Source: Limobrevibacterium gyesilva (GTDB taxonomy: Bacteria > Pseudomonadota > Alphaproteobacteria > Acetobacterales > Acetobacteraceae). Taken from it: a stretch of DNA of 64,000 bases. Positions within the stretch are counted from its first letter, which is position 1. Every line of letters begins with the position of its first letter. The stretch spans positions 62,001-126,000 of the forward strand of contig NZ_JAPDNT010000004.1 in NCBI RefSeq assembly GCF_025989185.1, written 5' to 3'. Shown piece by piece: positions 17,924 through 25,715 of this stretch. The notes below the pieces were generated by a model. That model did not search any database. It worked only from the letters and a program-made list of their open reading frames with translations, and was not told the DNA's origin. Position numbers and translations under genes: made by a program.

Positions 17924-18010
17924 CAGGCAGTCTCCCGGTACGTGACGAGCGCGTATCCGATGAATTCTGCCCGATCTGCTCGCCCAGGCAACCCCCGCGC
18001 GGGTCGGCCG

Positions 18011-18547
18011 CTACTTCACGGGGATCATCAGGTGCTCATACGGCGTGCCCGGCCACATTACGTAGGGCTTCGTGGGATCCGGGTCGGCGGTCTTCGGATA
18101 GCCGGGCATCGTCTTCGCGGCGGCGCCCACGATCATCACGTGCGAGCCGGTCTCGATCCAGTGATTGTCGGCCTTCTTCTCGGTCGCATAGGGGTCCGTG
18201 TTGCTCGCGCCGGTGTCGCCCGCCAGCATGTAGATGAACCCGGTCTTCTCCGTTGCGGGCCCATGGCTCTGCCAGGCATGCGCCCAGTCCATCGCGTTCG
18301 GGTCCAGGCACATCGGCACGCCGTTCGCTTCCATGCAGGTCCATTCGTTGGTTCCCTGCTTCATCGTCTGCATGGCGCCGTCCTTCATGCGGACAACCGT
18401 CGCCTGCTCGACCACCTGCGGCGGCGCCGCCATCATTACCCGCTTCATGTAGTCCTGGTCCGACATGGGGGCAGCGGGCGGCTGCTGCGCGCAGACCATT
18501 CCCGTCAGACTCATCACGGCGCACGTCGTGGCAAGGATGATACGCAT
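18011..18547 (-). CDS. Secreted hypothetical protein (178 aa)
   Basis: 178 residues with a clear signal peptide (MRIILATTCAVMSLTGMVCAQ, cleavage likely after VCA). The mature part has two cysteines in EWTCMEANGVPMCLDP (a possible disulfide), several Met-rich stretches and GFIYMLAGDTGASNTDP. It resembles secreted alphaproteobacterial proteins of unknown function. A good ribosome site lies upstream (GGGAGGGAACGTC before ATG). A periplasmic location is expected; no enzyme motif is visible. Confidence 0.75.
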   Translation of the reverse strand: MRIILATTCAVMSLTGMVCAQQPPAAPMSDQDYMKRVMMAAPPQVVEQATVVRMKDGAMQTMKQGTNEWTCMEANGVPMCLDPNAMDWAHAWQSHGPATEKTGFIYMLAGDTGASNTDPYATEKKADNHWIETGSHVMIVGAAAKTMPGYPKTADPDPTKPYVMWPGTPYEHLMIPVK

Positions 18548-18662
18548 GACGTTCCCTCCCGACCTGGCGGCGTTGGTTCGCCGCCGGCGGGAGATTACGC
18601 CTCAGCGCGCCGCAAAGCGGGGCTTCGGGGCCGGGGCCGGCTTCACTTTCCTGGAAGGGCTC

Positions 18663-18690
18663 GGAGCCCGCGTGATCGTGCGCGGGCTCC
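18663..18690 (-). terminator. Hairpin after the peptide-binding protein gene
   Basis: Perfect 10-bp inverted repeat GGAGCCCGCG / CGCGGGCTCC with an 8-nt loop, located 18 nt beyond the stop codon of the minus-strand gene 18708-20234. No T-run follows, so it may be an imperfect terminator or an mRNA 3' stabilising stem. Confidence 0.6.
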
Positions 18691-18707
18691 GGGGCATCTG
18701 CCGCCGG

Positions 18708-20234
18708 CTACTTCCAGGAGCTGAGGTAGAAGCGCGGCAGCTCGTCCGGGTACGGCTTGAAGTTCAGTTGCCGCGAGATGCCGTAGGTCGTGACATAGGT
18801 GTGCAGCGGCAGCCAGTAGGCGTTCTCGGTGATCCGCTTGATCGCGGCGCTGTAGAACTTGCGCCGCTCGTCCGGGTCGGTGGTGGCACCGCCCTTCTCG
18901 ACCAGCGCCTTCAGCTCGGGGTCGCGGACATAGTCGTCGCCGCCGCCGGTGAAGAAGAACGGCAGGATCGCCGAGACGTCGTTGATGGAATAGCTGCCCC
19001 AGCTGGCCAGATACAGCGGGTTCTTGCCTTCGAGCGACCGCTGCAGGGCCGCCGACGCCTGCAACTGGCTGATGCGCGCGTTGATGCCCACCGCCTTGAG
19101 GTAGTTCTGCACCGCGCCGCCCCATTGCGGCAGGATGTAGGTCACCAGCTCGGTCTCGAAGCCCTCGGGGTAGCCGGCTTCGGCCAGCAGCGCCTTCGCC
19201 TTGGCGGGGTTGTAGTCGTAGCGCATGGCGGCGGCGGCGTCGCAGCCGAACTGGGTCGGGTAGCACGGCGCGTCCGGCACGCGCGATCCGCCCTGCACCA
19301 GGTTCTTGGCGATCGCGACCCGGTCGATGGCGTGGTAGATCGCCTGGCGGACCTTCACGTTGGTCAGCGGGTTTCCGGCCCCGGTGCGCCCGGCGGCGTC
19401 GATCGACAGGTAGCCGACCCGCATGCTCTCGGCGCGCAGGGCCTGCAGGGTGGGCACGCGGTTGATGTTGTCGAAATTGTCGGCCGGGAAGTTCCAGATC
19501 CAGTCGGCCTTGTTGCCCAGCAGCGCATTCAGCTCGCCGCTGGAATCGGTGACGCTGCGGATCACGAGCTTGTTGATCGCCGGCTTGCCCTTGGGGCTGT
19601 CGGGGTAATAGTCGGCGAACCGCTCGAAATCGATCTGGCTCACCCCGTCCACCTTGGTGATCCGGTAGGGCCCGGCGCCGACCGGGGCCTTGGAATAGGC
19701 TTCCTCGCCGACGCGCTCGCGATAGGCCTTGGGCCAGATCGGCACCACCATGGACAGGTATTCCAGCGCCGCCGGGAAGATGCGCTTCAGCTTCACCCGC
19801 ACCTTGTAGTCGTCGATCTTCTCGGCCCCGGCGATCCAGGCGTAGTTGCTGGGGACCGCCACCTTCTTGTCGGTCAGGATGGTATTGATGGTGTAGACCA
19901 CGTCGTCGGCGCTGAACGGGCTGCCGTCATGGAACTTCACCCCGCGCCGTAGCTCGAACTCCAGCGTGGTGTCGTCGATGTATTTCCACGAGGTCGCCAG
20001 CAGCGGCTTGATGGTGAAGCTGTCGGGGTCGCGGTAGACCAGCCCGTCCCAGGCCTGATGCGCGACGATGAGGCCGATGCGCAGCGAGTTGTAGTAGGGG
20101 TTCAGGTCCGGGATGCCGTCACGCCAGGTGACCCGCAGGGTGTCCGCCGCTTTCTGCGCATGCGCCGGCGTTCCCGGCAGCACGGCGACCGCAGCCGCCA
20201 GCAGGCATCCAGCCAGCCATCTCGTCCCACGCAT
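18708..20234 (-). CDS. ABC transporter substrate-binding protein, family 5 (peptide/nickel type)
   Basis: 508 residues with a signal peptide (MRGTRWLAGCLLAAAVAVLPGTPAHA). The mature protein is a family-5 periplasmic binding protein, with the TLEFELRRGVKFHDGSPFSADDVVYTIN block, GAGPYRI and TNVKVRQAIYHAIDR. Such proteins deliver dipeptides, oligopeptides, nickel or opines to Dpp/Opp permeases. No permease or ATPase gene adjoins it. The dipeptide-type operon at 25716-29399, which has no binding-protein gene of its own, is the nearest candidate partner. A hairpin follows the gene. Confidence 0.9.
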   Translation of the reverse strand: MRGTRWLAGCLLAAAVAVLPGTPAHAQKAADTLRVTWRDGIPDLNPYYNSLRIGLIVAHQAWDGLVYRDPDSFTIKPLLATSWKYIDDTTLEFELRRGVKFHDGSPFSADDVVYTINTILTDKKVAVPSNYAWIAGAEKIDDYKVRVKLKRIFPAALEYLSMVVPIWPKAYRERVGEEAYSKAPVGAGPYRITKVDGVSQIDFERFADYYPDSPKGKPAINKLVIRSVTDSSGELNALLGNKADWIWNFPADNFDNINRVPTLQALRAESMRVGYLSIDAAGRTGAGNPLTNVKVRQAIYHAIDRVAIAKNLVQGGSRVPDAPCYPTQFGCDAAAAMRYDYNPAKAKALLAEAGYPEGFETELVTYILPQWGGAVQNYLKAVGINARISQLQASAALQRSLEGKNPLYLASWGSYSINDVSAILPFFFTGGGDDYVRDPELKALVEKGGATTDPDERRKFYSAAIKRITENAYWLPLHTYVTTYGISRQLNFKPYPDELPRFYLSSWK

Positions 20235-20341
20235 CGCACGTTCCCCCTCGGTTCCCAGGGCATAAAGCTAGGAGCCGGCGGCGGAACGAGCAAGCAACGA
20301 CGCGTAACCAGGCCGCGAGAGCCCGGCGGTGCGGGGCGGGC

Positions 20342-21160
20342 TCAGCCGGCCGGAAAGGCGATCTCGTTGCGCCACGCCACGGTGGCCGACAGCGGCCACA
20401 GCATGAACCCCTTTGCCGCAAGGCCGGGGAGCCATGCTTCCAGTGCGTCGAGCGTGTGCGGGCGGGGATGGCCGATGGCGATGACATGGCCCTGGCGGCG
20501 GGCGATCTGCTCGGTGCGTTCGAGCTGGGCGAGGATCTGCGCCGTGTCGGCGGCGTTGTCGATGAACACATCGCGGGAGGCAGCGGGCACGCCGGCGAGC
20601 GCGGCCTGCTGGTAGCCCACGCTGTGGGTGATCGTGAGGCTGTCGAGGAACAGCATGTCGCGCTTGCGCGTCTCGCGCGCCACCAGGGCCATCAGCGCCG
20701 GGTCGCGCGTGGCGACGCTGCCCATGTGATTGTTCAGGCCGACCGTGTCGGGCACGGAGTCGATCGCCGTCAGCAGGCGCCGCAGGTTCTCCTCGGCGGG
20801 CAGGTCGATGCGCAGCGGGTCCGGACCGGTCCAGGCGATGGAGGTGCCGGAGGCCTGCATGGGCATGTGGAGCAGCGCCTCGTGGCCGCGCTCGGTGGCC
20901 GTGCCCACCTGGTCCGGCAGGTTCCGGGCGAACGGGAACCAGGACAGGGTGAGCGGGGCGGGCAGCGCCACGGCGCGGCGGGTGCCGGGATGGATCACGC
21001 CCATGTCGTCGATGACGATGGAGATGACCGGGCGGCCGGCGGGATCGCCGGCGGTGACGGCGAAGCGCTGCCAGCGCGGGAGGATGGCGGACCGGGCCGG
21101 GCGCGCCGCCAGCGGCAGGCTCAGGGCACCGGTGAGGACGACGCGGCGGTTGATGACCAT
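20342..21160 (-). CDS. Divergent polysaccharide deacetylase family protein (YibQ-like)
   Basis: 272 residues. A Tat-like leader (NRRVVLTGALSLPLAARPARSA) indicates export. The core is the YibQ/DUF610 divergent polysaccharide-deacetylase fold: ISIVIDDMGV (about 46-55), LPAPLTLSWFPFA, GHEALLHMPMQ, NNHMGS (about 144-149) and HVIAIGHPRPHTLDAL. In NodB-type deacetylases these segments supply Asp and His metal ligands. The biological substrate of this family is not established. The gene is divergent from the Cyc2-like cytochrome gene. Confidence 0.85.
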   Translation of the reverse strand: MVINRRVVLTGALSLPLAARPARSAILPRWQRFAVTAGDPAGRPVISIVIDDMGVIHPGTRRAVALPAPLTLSWFPFARNLPDQVGTATERGHEALLHMPMQASGTSIAWTGPDPLRIDLPAEENLRRLLTAIDSVPDTVGLNNHMGSVATRDPALMALVARETRKRDMLFLDSLTITHSVGYQQAALAGVPAASRDVFIDNAADTAQILAQLERTEQIARRQGHVIAIGHPRPHTLDALEAWLPGLAAKGFMLWPLSATVAWRNEIAFPAG

Positions 21161-21341
21161 TGGCCTTCTTCACCGGAGGGAACGAGTTCGTCAGCGCCCC
21201 TGGTTGGCCGAAAATCGTGAGCAATACAAGGGGGTTCCGCAGGCCACCACGTTCCGGGCGGCTGCCATCACATGGTCGTGATGCCGATGACCGGCGGCCG
21301 CGGCCCTGGGAGGCCGATCATCGCATTTCGAGCCATCGTTA

Positions 21342-21381
21342 TTGAGGTAGATCAACGACGGGCGGTGTCGATGACGCTAAT
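21342..21381 (+). promoter_or_regulatory. FNR/FixK-type box with -10 element before the heme-barrel gene
   Basis: TTGAGGTAGATCAA (21342-21355) fits TTGA-N6-TCAA with one deviation from the strict TTGAT-N4-ATCAA palindrome. Its centre is 60 nt before the start codon. A -10-like GCTAAT lies at 21376-21381, 30 bp from the box centre, the spacing of a class II FNR-activated promoter. Similar boxes occur at 43161, 44940 and 44974. Confidence 0.65.
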
Positions 21382-21408
21382 GTCGCAACGTCAGCGAGAG
21401 GTGACCTC

Positions 21409-22797
21409 ATGCGTGGCACTGGGTGGACCATCGCGTTCCTGGCTGTGGTTGTTCTGTTGGCATCAGAACGTTCCGCGCAAGCAATTCCCTCCTTTGCGGC
21501 GCAGACCGGGCAACCCTGCACGGCCTGCCATATCGGCGGATACGGGCCGCAGCTCACCCCGCTTGGCCGCGCCTTCAAGATCGGCGGCTACACGCAGTCG
21601 GGCGGTTCCGGCGTGCGGTCGCAGATCCCGTTGTCGGCGATGATCTTCGGCTCCTACACGAATACGCAGGAAGGGGTTCCGCCGGACCAGAGGACGCATC
21701 ATTACGGATCGAACGGCAACTTCGCCCTCGATCAAATCAGCGGCTTCGTGGCTGGCCGGGTCACGGACTTCGCCGGCGGATTTGTCCAGTTCACGTATTC
21801 CAACATCCCGAACGCGTCGCACCTGGATAACACCGACCTGCGGCCGTACACGACGACCTTCGACCTCGGCGACCGCGAGCTGCGGGTGGGCATATCGCTC
21901 AACAACACGCCGACGGTTCAGGACCCCTACAACACGACCTTTGCCTGGGGATTTCCGTATATCGCCTCCGGCCTTGCCCCGACGCCCGCGGCGCAGCCGG
22001 TGCTGGCCGGGGCGTTCGCCGGAAGTACGTTGGGGTACTCGGTCTATGGCTGGTACGACAAGAAGCTCTATTTGGAGATCGGCGCCTACAACACGATGAG
22101 CCCATACCTGCTGGCGAGGACAGGCAATTTCTTCACCGTGGGAAGCTCTCAGGGAATGATGCCGTATATCCGCGCGGCCTATGAATGGAACTGGAGCCAG
22201 CAATCCGCGCATGTCGGTGCACTGTATCTTCAGTCCAACGTCAATCCCGCCACAGCGGGCCGCATAACCGACGGATCGTTCGGTCGCGACCACTACAGGG
22301 ATTACGCGTTCGACGCCAGCTACGAGTATCTCGGCACCGGCACCCATATCGTGACGGTGCAAGGCATCTACACGCACGAAAACCAGGACCTGACAGGGTC
22401 GAGTTCGTCTGCAAACGCGGCGAACGGCACGGATTTCGGCAACCATTACAGCCTGAACCAGATCCGCCTGAACGCGTCCTACTGGTTCCAGAACACCTAC
22501 GGCTTCACCGCCGGCTGGCAGAAGACGTGGGGTCCGGCCAATCCGGTTCTGTTTTCGCCGGGCGAGCTGACCGGCAGCAACAACAGCAAGCCGAACAGTA
22601 ACTCGTTCATCTTCGAGGCGGACTGGGTTCCGTTCGGAAAAGCGGACTCGTGGAAGTCGCCGCTGGCGAACCTCAAGCTTGGGCTGCAGTACATCGTCTA
22701 TACGCAGTTCAACGGCGCCGGCAACAACTACGATGGCTTCGGGCGGAACGCCGCGGGGAACAACACGCTATATGCCTTTGCCTGGCTGGCGTTCTGA
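21409..22797 (+). CDS. Fused mono-heme cytochrome c / outer-membrane barrel protein (Cyc2-like)
   Basis: 462 residues. A signal peptide (about 1-25, ending SAQA) is followed by a short heme domain with one CxxCH (CTACH, C37-C40-H41) in QTGQPCTACHIGGYG and then PLGRAFKIGGYT. The remaining roughly 390 residues are amphipathic beta-strands rich in Tyr, Asn and Gly with no helix-rich part, ending in TLYAFAWLAF, a typical outer-membrane barrel end with C-terminal Phe. This order matches Cyc2-type fused porin-cytochromes, which move electrons across the outer membrane of iron oxidisers; related barrels of unknown role also exist. It lies beside two c-cytochromes and two small membrane proteins and follows an FNR-type box. 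Confidence 0.82.
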   Translation: MRGTGWTIAFLAVVVLLASERSAQAIPSFAAQTGQPCTACHIGGYGPQLTPLGRAFKIGGYTQSGGSGVRSQIPLSAMIFGSYTNTQEGVPPDQRTHHYGSNGNFALDQISGFVAGRVTDFAGGFVQFTYSNIPNASHLDNTDLRPYTTTFDLGDRELRVGISLNNTPTVQDPYNTTFAWGFPYIASGLAPTPAAQPVLAGAFAGSTLGYSVYGWYDKKLYLEIGAYNTMSPYLLARTGNFFTVGSSQGMMPYIRAAYEWNWSQQSAHVGALYLQSNVNPATAGRITDGSFGRDHYRDYAFDASYEYLGTGTHIVTVQGIYTHENQDLTGSSSSANAANGTDFGNHYSLNQIRLNASYWFQNTYGFTAGWQKTWGPANPVLFSPGELTGSNNSKPNSNSFIFEADWVPFGKADSWKSPLANLKLGLQYIVYTQFNGAGNNYDGFGRNAAGNNTLYAFAWLAF

Positions 22798-22812
22798 GCG
22801 GCGCCGCTGGCA

Positions 22813-23190
22813 TCAGTGCAGTGTCGCGAGATAGGCGATCAGGTCATGGCGCTTCGGGTCGTCCTTCAATCCGTTATAGGTCATGGCGGTGCCGGGAATG
22901 ATGCCGCGCGGGTTCGCGAGGTAGCGATCGAGCGTTGCCTGGTCCCATACGATGTTGGCCCGCCGGTTCGCGTCCGAGTAACGGAAGTCCGTCAGCGTGC
23001 CGGTCTTGCGGCCTACGACGCCGAACAGCGATGGGCCGATGCGGTTCCTGCCGGGTGCCACTTCGTGACAGTTGCTGCAGATCTGCGTGAAGACCCGGCG
23101 GCCGGCTTCGGCATTCTGTGCATGCGCAGGGAGCGTCAGAAGCTGGCAGGTGGCAACACAGGCGATGGCACCGATAAACAGCCGAAACAT
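22813..23190 (-). CDS. Small class I cytochrome c, copy 1
   Basis: 125 residues. Signal peptide (about 1-24, ending PAHA), then a single-heme class I cytochrome c with CSNCH (C38, C41, H42) and the Met ligand in IPGTAMTYNG. The segment GPSLFGVVGRKTG is typical of soluble cytochrome c2/c550-like carriers. It is convergent with the heme-barrel gene (15-nt gap) and closely similar to the cytochrome at 24602-25000, so the two are likely paralogues. A periplasmic shuttle between the outer-membrane protein and the inner membrane is a reasonable inference. Confidence 0.92.
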   Translation of the reverse strand: MFRLFIGAIACVATCQLLTLPAHAQNAEAGRRVFTQICSNCHEVAPGRNRIGPSLFGVVGRKTGTLTDFRYSDANRRANIVWDQATLDRYLANPRGIIPGTAMTYNGLKDDPKRHDLIAYLATLH

Positions 23191-23439
23191 CGTTCATGTT
23201 CTCCCGGACCCGGCGCCGCTGGGCGGAATCGCAGGCGCCGGCGCGACATTCGGACAGCACGCCACGCATCGCGCGGTGGCGGGCCACAGCGTTCCAACAG
23301 CGCGACGCGCCTGCATGGGCGCCGCGAAGAATGACGTTCGGTTCGTGTGAAGGCCCATGAACCCGGGCGCACCCGAACCACCACAACGGACGCGCCAGGG
23401 CCGCCAAAATTCCCGCAGGGCGCGGAGAATGAGCCGGGG

Positions 23440-23571
23440 CTATTTCACCGCCCGGACATACGCGACGAAGCCGGCGTGCCGCGCGGTGTTCTCAGGGGGG
23501 CTCCGCCGCCTCAAATAAATGAAACGTCGCACCGTGGCCGCGATCGTGCCAATACTTCGGGCCGATTTCAT
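23440..23571 (-). CDS. Possible small basic protein (43 aa)
   Basis: The 451-bp gap 23191-23641 holds one short frame worth noting: ATG at 23571, preceded by the purine-rich GGAAGGGG ribosome site, gives 43 residues rich in Arg (VRRFIYLRRRS) and ending FVAYVRAVK. The ending recalls the last helix of a small cytochrome c (compare DLIAYLATLH in the flanking cytochromes), so it could be the 3' remnant of a lost cytochrome rather than a real small gene. The rest of the gap (23191-23439) shows nothing recognisable. Confidence 0.3.
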   Translation of the reverse strand: MKSARSIGTIAATVRRFIYLRRRSPPENTARHAGFVAYVRAVK

Positions 23572-23641
23572 TTTCCCCTTCCGGCCGCATGTTACGCGTC
23601 AGTGACGACGTGGCGGCGGCAACCCCAGGGAGAGCGACGCA

Positions 23642-24208
23642 GTGGAAATAACATTCCGTGACCTCATGACCGTGGTGCATGGCATGGGCTTCGGTGCGCT
23701 GTTCATGCTCGCATTCTCCGGCGCCATCGGCGTGATCTATGCGACCACTGTCACCGGCGCGCGCTGGCAGCCCGGTTCGCGAGATAGCGGGATGTTCCGC
23801 TTCTATCTGGTGAGCATGGCCGCGCTCGCGTGGCTGACCGTGATCTCGGGGTCCTATGTCGTCTATCCGTGGTATCGTGCCGTTCCGCCCCCTGGCACCA
23901 CTGACCTCGCAGGCTACCCGCAGCGGCTTCTGCTCTCGAACCCGTTGACCGCCGGCTGGCACGATCTGGGAATGGAGTGGAAGGAACATGTCGCGTGGTT
24001 CGCACCGATCGCGATGACCATGGTGGCCTATGTCTTCATCAAATACGGCCCCCAGCTTGCCCGATCCCGGCAGTTGCGCAGTGCCGTACTGGCGTTCACG
24101 GTTGTCGCCTTCATCGCCACCGGAGTGGCGGGCGCTTTCGGCGCGTTCCTCAACAAGTATGCGCCGGTGCGCGGCGGCGCCGACATCGTACTTCTGCGGG
24201 GCAAGTGA
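23642..24208 (+). CDS. Four-span membrane protein of the cytochrome locus (188 aa)
   Basis: 188 residues with four predicted membrane helices (about 17-37, 56-75, 120-140, 148-168). Histidines lie at the ends of helices (VVHGMGFG near residue 14; WHDLGMEWKEHVAWF near 110-125), as in small b-type heme proteins. No named family is recognised. It starts with GTG after an AGGGAGAG ribosome site, and the next gene begins 1 nt after its stop. Lying between two cytochrome c genes, it may be an inner-membrane electron-transfer subunit; that role is inferred from context and from the histidine positions. Confidence 0.65.
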   Translation: MEITFRDLMTVVHGMGFGALFMLAFSGAIGVIYATTVTGARWQPGSRDSGMFRFYLVSMAALAWLTVISGSYVVYPWYRAVPPPGTTDLAGYPQRLLLSNPLTAGWHDLGMEWKEHVAWFAPIAMTMVAYVFIKYGPQLARSRQLRSAVLAFTVVAFIATGVAGAFGAFLNKYAPVRGGADIVLLRGK

Positions 24209-24209
24209 C

Positions 24210-24593
24210 ATGAGCACGCAGCAATCCGACATCCCTGCCGGTGCAGGGGACGCATTCGGCACCGCTCAGCCTGACGTGTTGCCGAACGGCCCTGGCGCGG
24301 CAGCAATATTGGCGGCCGGTATCGGCTCGCTGGCGCTCGGCATCTTCGCGTTCGCCGGCGACGCCTCGCCGGCGATCCTGCGTGCCTTCAATTTCTGGAG
24401 TGCGACCGGGCCGCTGTCAGGTGTCACCTCGACGGCCGTGTTTGTCTGGCTCGTGGCCTGGTACTGGCTCGCCAGGAGCTGGGCGGGGCGCAGCGTCAGT
24501 CTCGTTCTCGTCAATGTCGCCGCTTTTGCGATGCTGATCGCCGGGCTGCTGCTGACCTTTCCGCCGTTCATGGACCTGCTGCAGGGCAAATAG
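24210..24593 (+). CDS. Three-span membrane protein of the cytochrome locus (127 aa)
   Basis: 127 residues. A polar N-terminus is followed by LPNGPGAAAILAAGIGSLAL and three predicted membrane helices (about 31-50, 73-92, 98-119). There are few charged residues in the spans and no His heme ligand candidates. The gene starts 1 nt after the stop of the four-span protein gene and converges with the second cytochrome c gene (8-nt gap). It is probably a partner subunit of the preceding membrane protein. The family is not named here with confidence; the function is unknown. Confidence 0.65.
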   Translation: MSTQQSDIPAGAGDAFGTAQPDVLPNGPGAAAILAAGIGSLALGIFAFAGDASPAILRAFNFWSATGPLSGVTSTAVFVWLVAWYWLARSWAGRSVSLVLVNVAAFAMLIAGLLLTFPPFMDLLQGK

Positions 24594-24601
24594 CCCTGGT
24601 G

Positions 24602-25000
24602 TCAGTGCAGCGTTGCGAGATACGCGATCAGGTCGGCGCGCTTGGTGTCGTCCTTCAAGCCGCCGTATGTCATTTTCGTACCGGGCATCGCCGCCCGTGG
24701 CGCGGTGAGATACTTGTCCAGCGTGGCCTGGTCCCACGTGGCATTGGCGTTCTTGTTGCCTTCCGAGTAGGTGTAACCGGGCACCGTCCCGGTCTTGCGG
24801 CCGACGATCCCGAACAGGGTCGGGCCGGTCATGTTCCGCCCCGCCTGGACGGCGTGACAGATGCTGCATTGCGACTGGAAGACGCTTCGGCCGGCCGCGG
24901 GGTCTGCGGCGGCCGCGGGATCGATCACGGCCAGCAACAATGTGGCGCTGACCGCGGTCGTCAGCCAAGTGAGCGTGGCACGCGAAGGACGCTCATGCAT
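24602..25000 (-). CDS. Small class I cytochrome c, copy 2
   Basis: 132 residues. Signal peptide (about 1-31, ending PAAAA), heme site CSICH (C45, C48, H49) in FQSQCSICHAVQAGRN, and Met ligand in MPGTKMTYGG. Spacing and flanking motifs (GPTLFGIVGRKTGTVPG, final DLIAYLATLH) match the cytochrome at 22813-23190, indicating a duplicated periplasmic carrier. The ATG at 25000 was chosen because the signal peptide begins there; longer in-frame starts run into the hemerythrin-like gene. It follows that gene by 26 nt on the same strand, so they may be co-transcribed. Confidence 0.92.
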   Translation of the reverse strand: MHERPSRATLTWLTTAVSATLLLAVIDPAAAADPAAGRSVFQSQCSICHAVQAGRNMTGPTLFGIVGRKTGTVPGYTYSEGNKNANATWDQATLDKYLTAPRAAMPGTKMTYGGLKDDTKRADLIAYLATLH

Positions 25001-25026
25001 GCTTCGAACTCCTGCTGGGCACGCGG

Positions 25027-25587
25027 CTATTGGCCGGCCGGCAGCTTGCTGTGCAAATAGTCGCCGATCACCACCACCATCGGCTCCAGCAGCTCGATAT
25101 CGTTGAGTGAATCGGCAGCGGCCGCGCGGGCGAATTCGACGGCGTCGTTGTCGTGCGCGCGTTGCGCAGCGGTGACGATGGCGTTGAGCGCATCCGTCAG
25201 CTGCGTGTGCTCCTGGAAGATCTGCTCGCGTTCGGCCTTGACCCGATCGGTCATGGCCAACGCCCATTTCATGTCCGGCGTCACCTTGCCATCCGCCAGC
25301 ACCGGCAACAACGTCAGCGGCGGCAGGATATATTCCTCCTCGCGGGCGATGTGACGCTTGAACAGAACGAGTGCCTTGCGCGCCGCGTCGCCGACCGGTC
25401 CCCGGCGCCGGGCGAGGGCGGAGAGGCGCTGCAGGGTTTCTTCGTGCTCAACGCGCAGCGACTGCGGAATCTCGTGCGCTGACGCCGAGGGCTGCGGCGC
25501 CTGGGCCAGGGCGATGCCAGATGGACAAACCCAGGCCGCGACGGTGAAGGCCACCAGTGCAGCGGCCGCCGGCAAGGTTGGACGCAT
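25027..25587 (-). CDS. Secreted hemerythrin-like protein
   Basis: 186 residues with a signal peptide (about 1-28, ending IALAQ). The mature part is a helical bundle with the spacing of hemerythrin HHE proteins: RVEHEET, FKRHIAREEEYILPPL and IFQEHTQLTDAL provide His/Glu ligands for a di-iron site. Hemerythrins bind O2, NO or iron; export to the periplasm is less usual than the cytoplasmic forms. A strong GGAGGGAG ribosome site precedes the ATG at 25587. It is first in a likely two-gene unit with cytochrome c copy 2, suggesting a role in iron, O2 or NO handling at the electron-transfer locus. Confidence 0.75.
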   Translation of the reverse strand: MRPTLPAAAALVAFTVAAWVCPSGIALAQAPQPSASAHEIPQSLRVEHEETLQRLSALARRRGPVGDAARKALVLFKRHIAREEEYILPPLTLLPVLADGKVTPDMKWALAMTDRVKAEREQIFQEHTQLTDALNAIVTAAQRAHDNDAVEFARAAAADSLNDIELLEPMVVVIGDYLHSKLPAGQ

Positions 25588-25625
25588 CGATCTCCCTCCG
25601 GGCAGATGTCGTCAATCCCACCGCG

Positions 25626-25657
25626 ATTATCTCGCGCTTTATCTCGAATTGTGTCAA
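25626..25657 (-). promoter_or_regulatory. Possible promoter/FNR-like box of the hemerythrin-like gene
   Basis: Reading the minus strand, TTGACACAATTCGA (25657-25644) is one mismatch from TTGA-N6-TCAA and centred about 63 nt before the ATG, as for the clearer boxes in this window. The same bases give a consensus -35 TTGACA. The nearest -10-like GATAAT (25631-25626) is 20 bp away, longer than ideal. Either reading is tentative. Confidence 0.3.
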
Positions 25658-25715
25658 CCGCGTTTCATTGGAGCGGTGGCTGGTCCGCCTTTGGCCTTGG
25701 TGCGGCCATGGCCGG

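Noticed and set aside
24602-25267. Longer N-terminal form of cytochrome c copy 2
   Set aside because: The extension overlaps the hemerythrin-like gene and lacks a signal peptide; the 25000 start gives a proper one.
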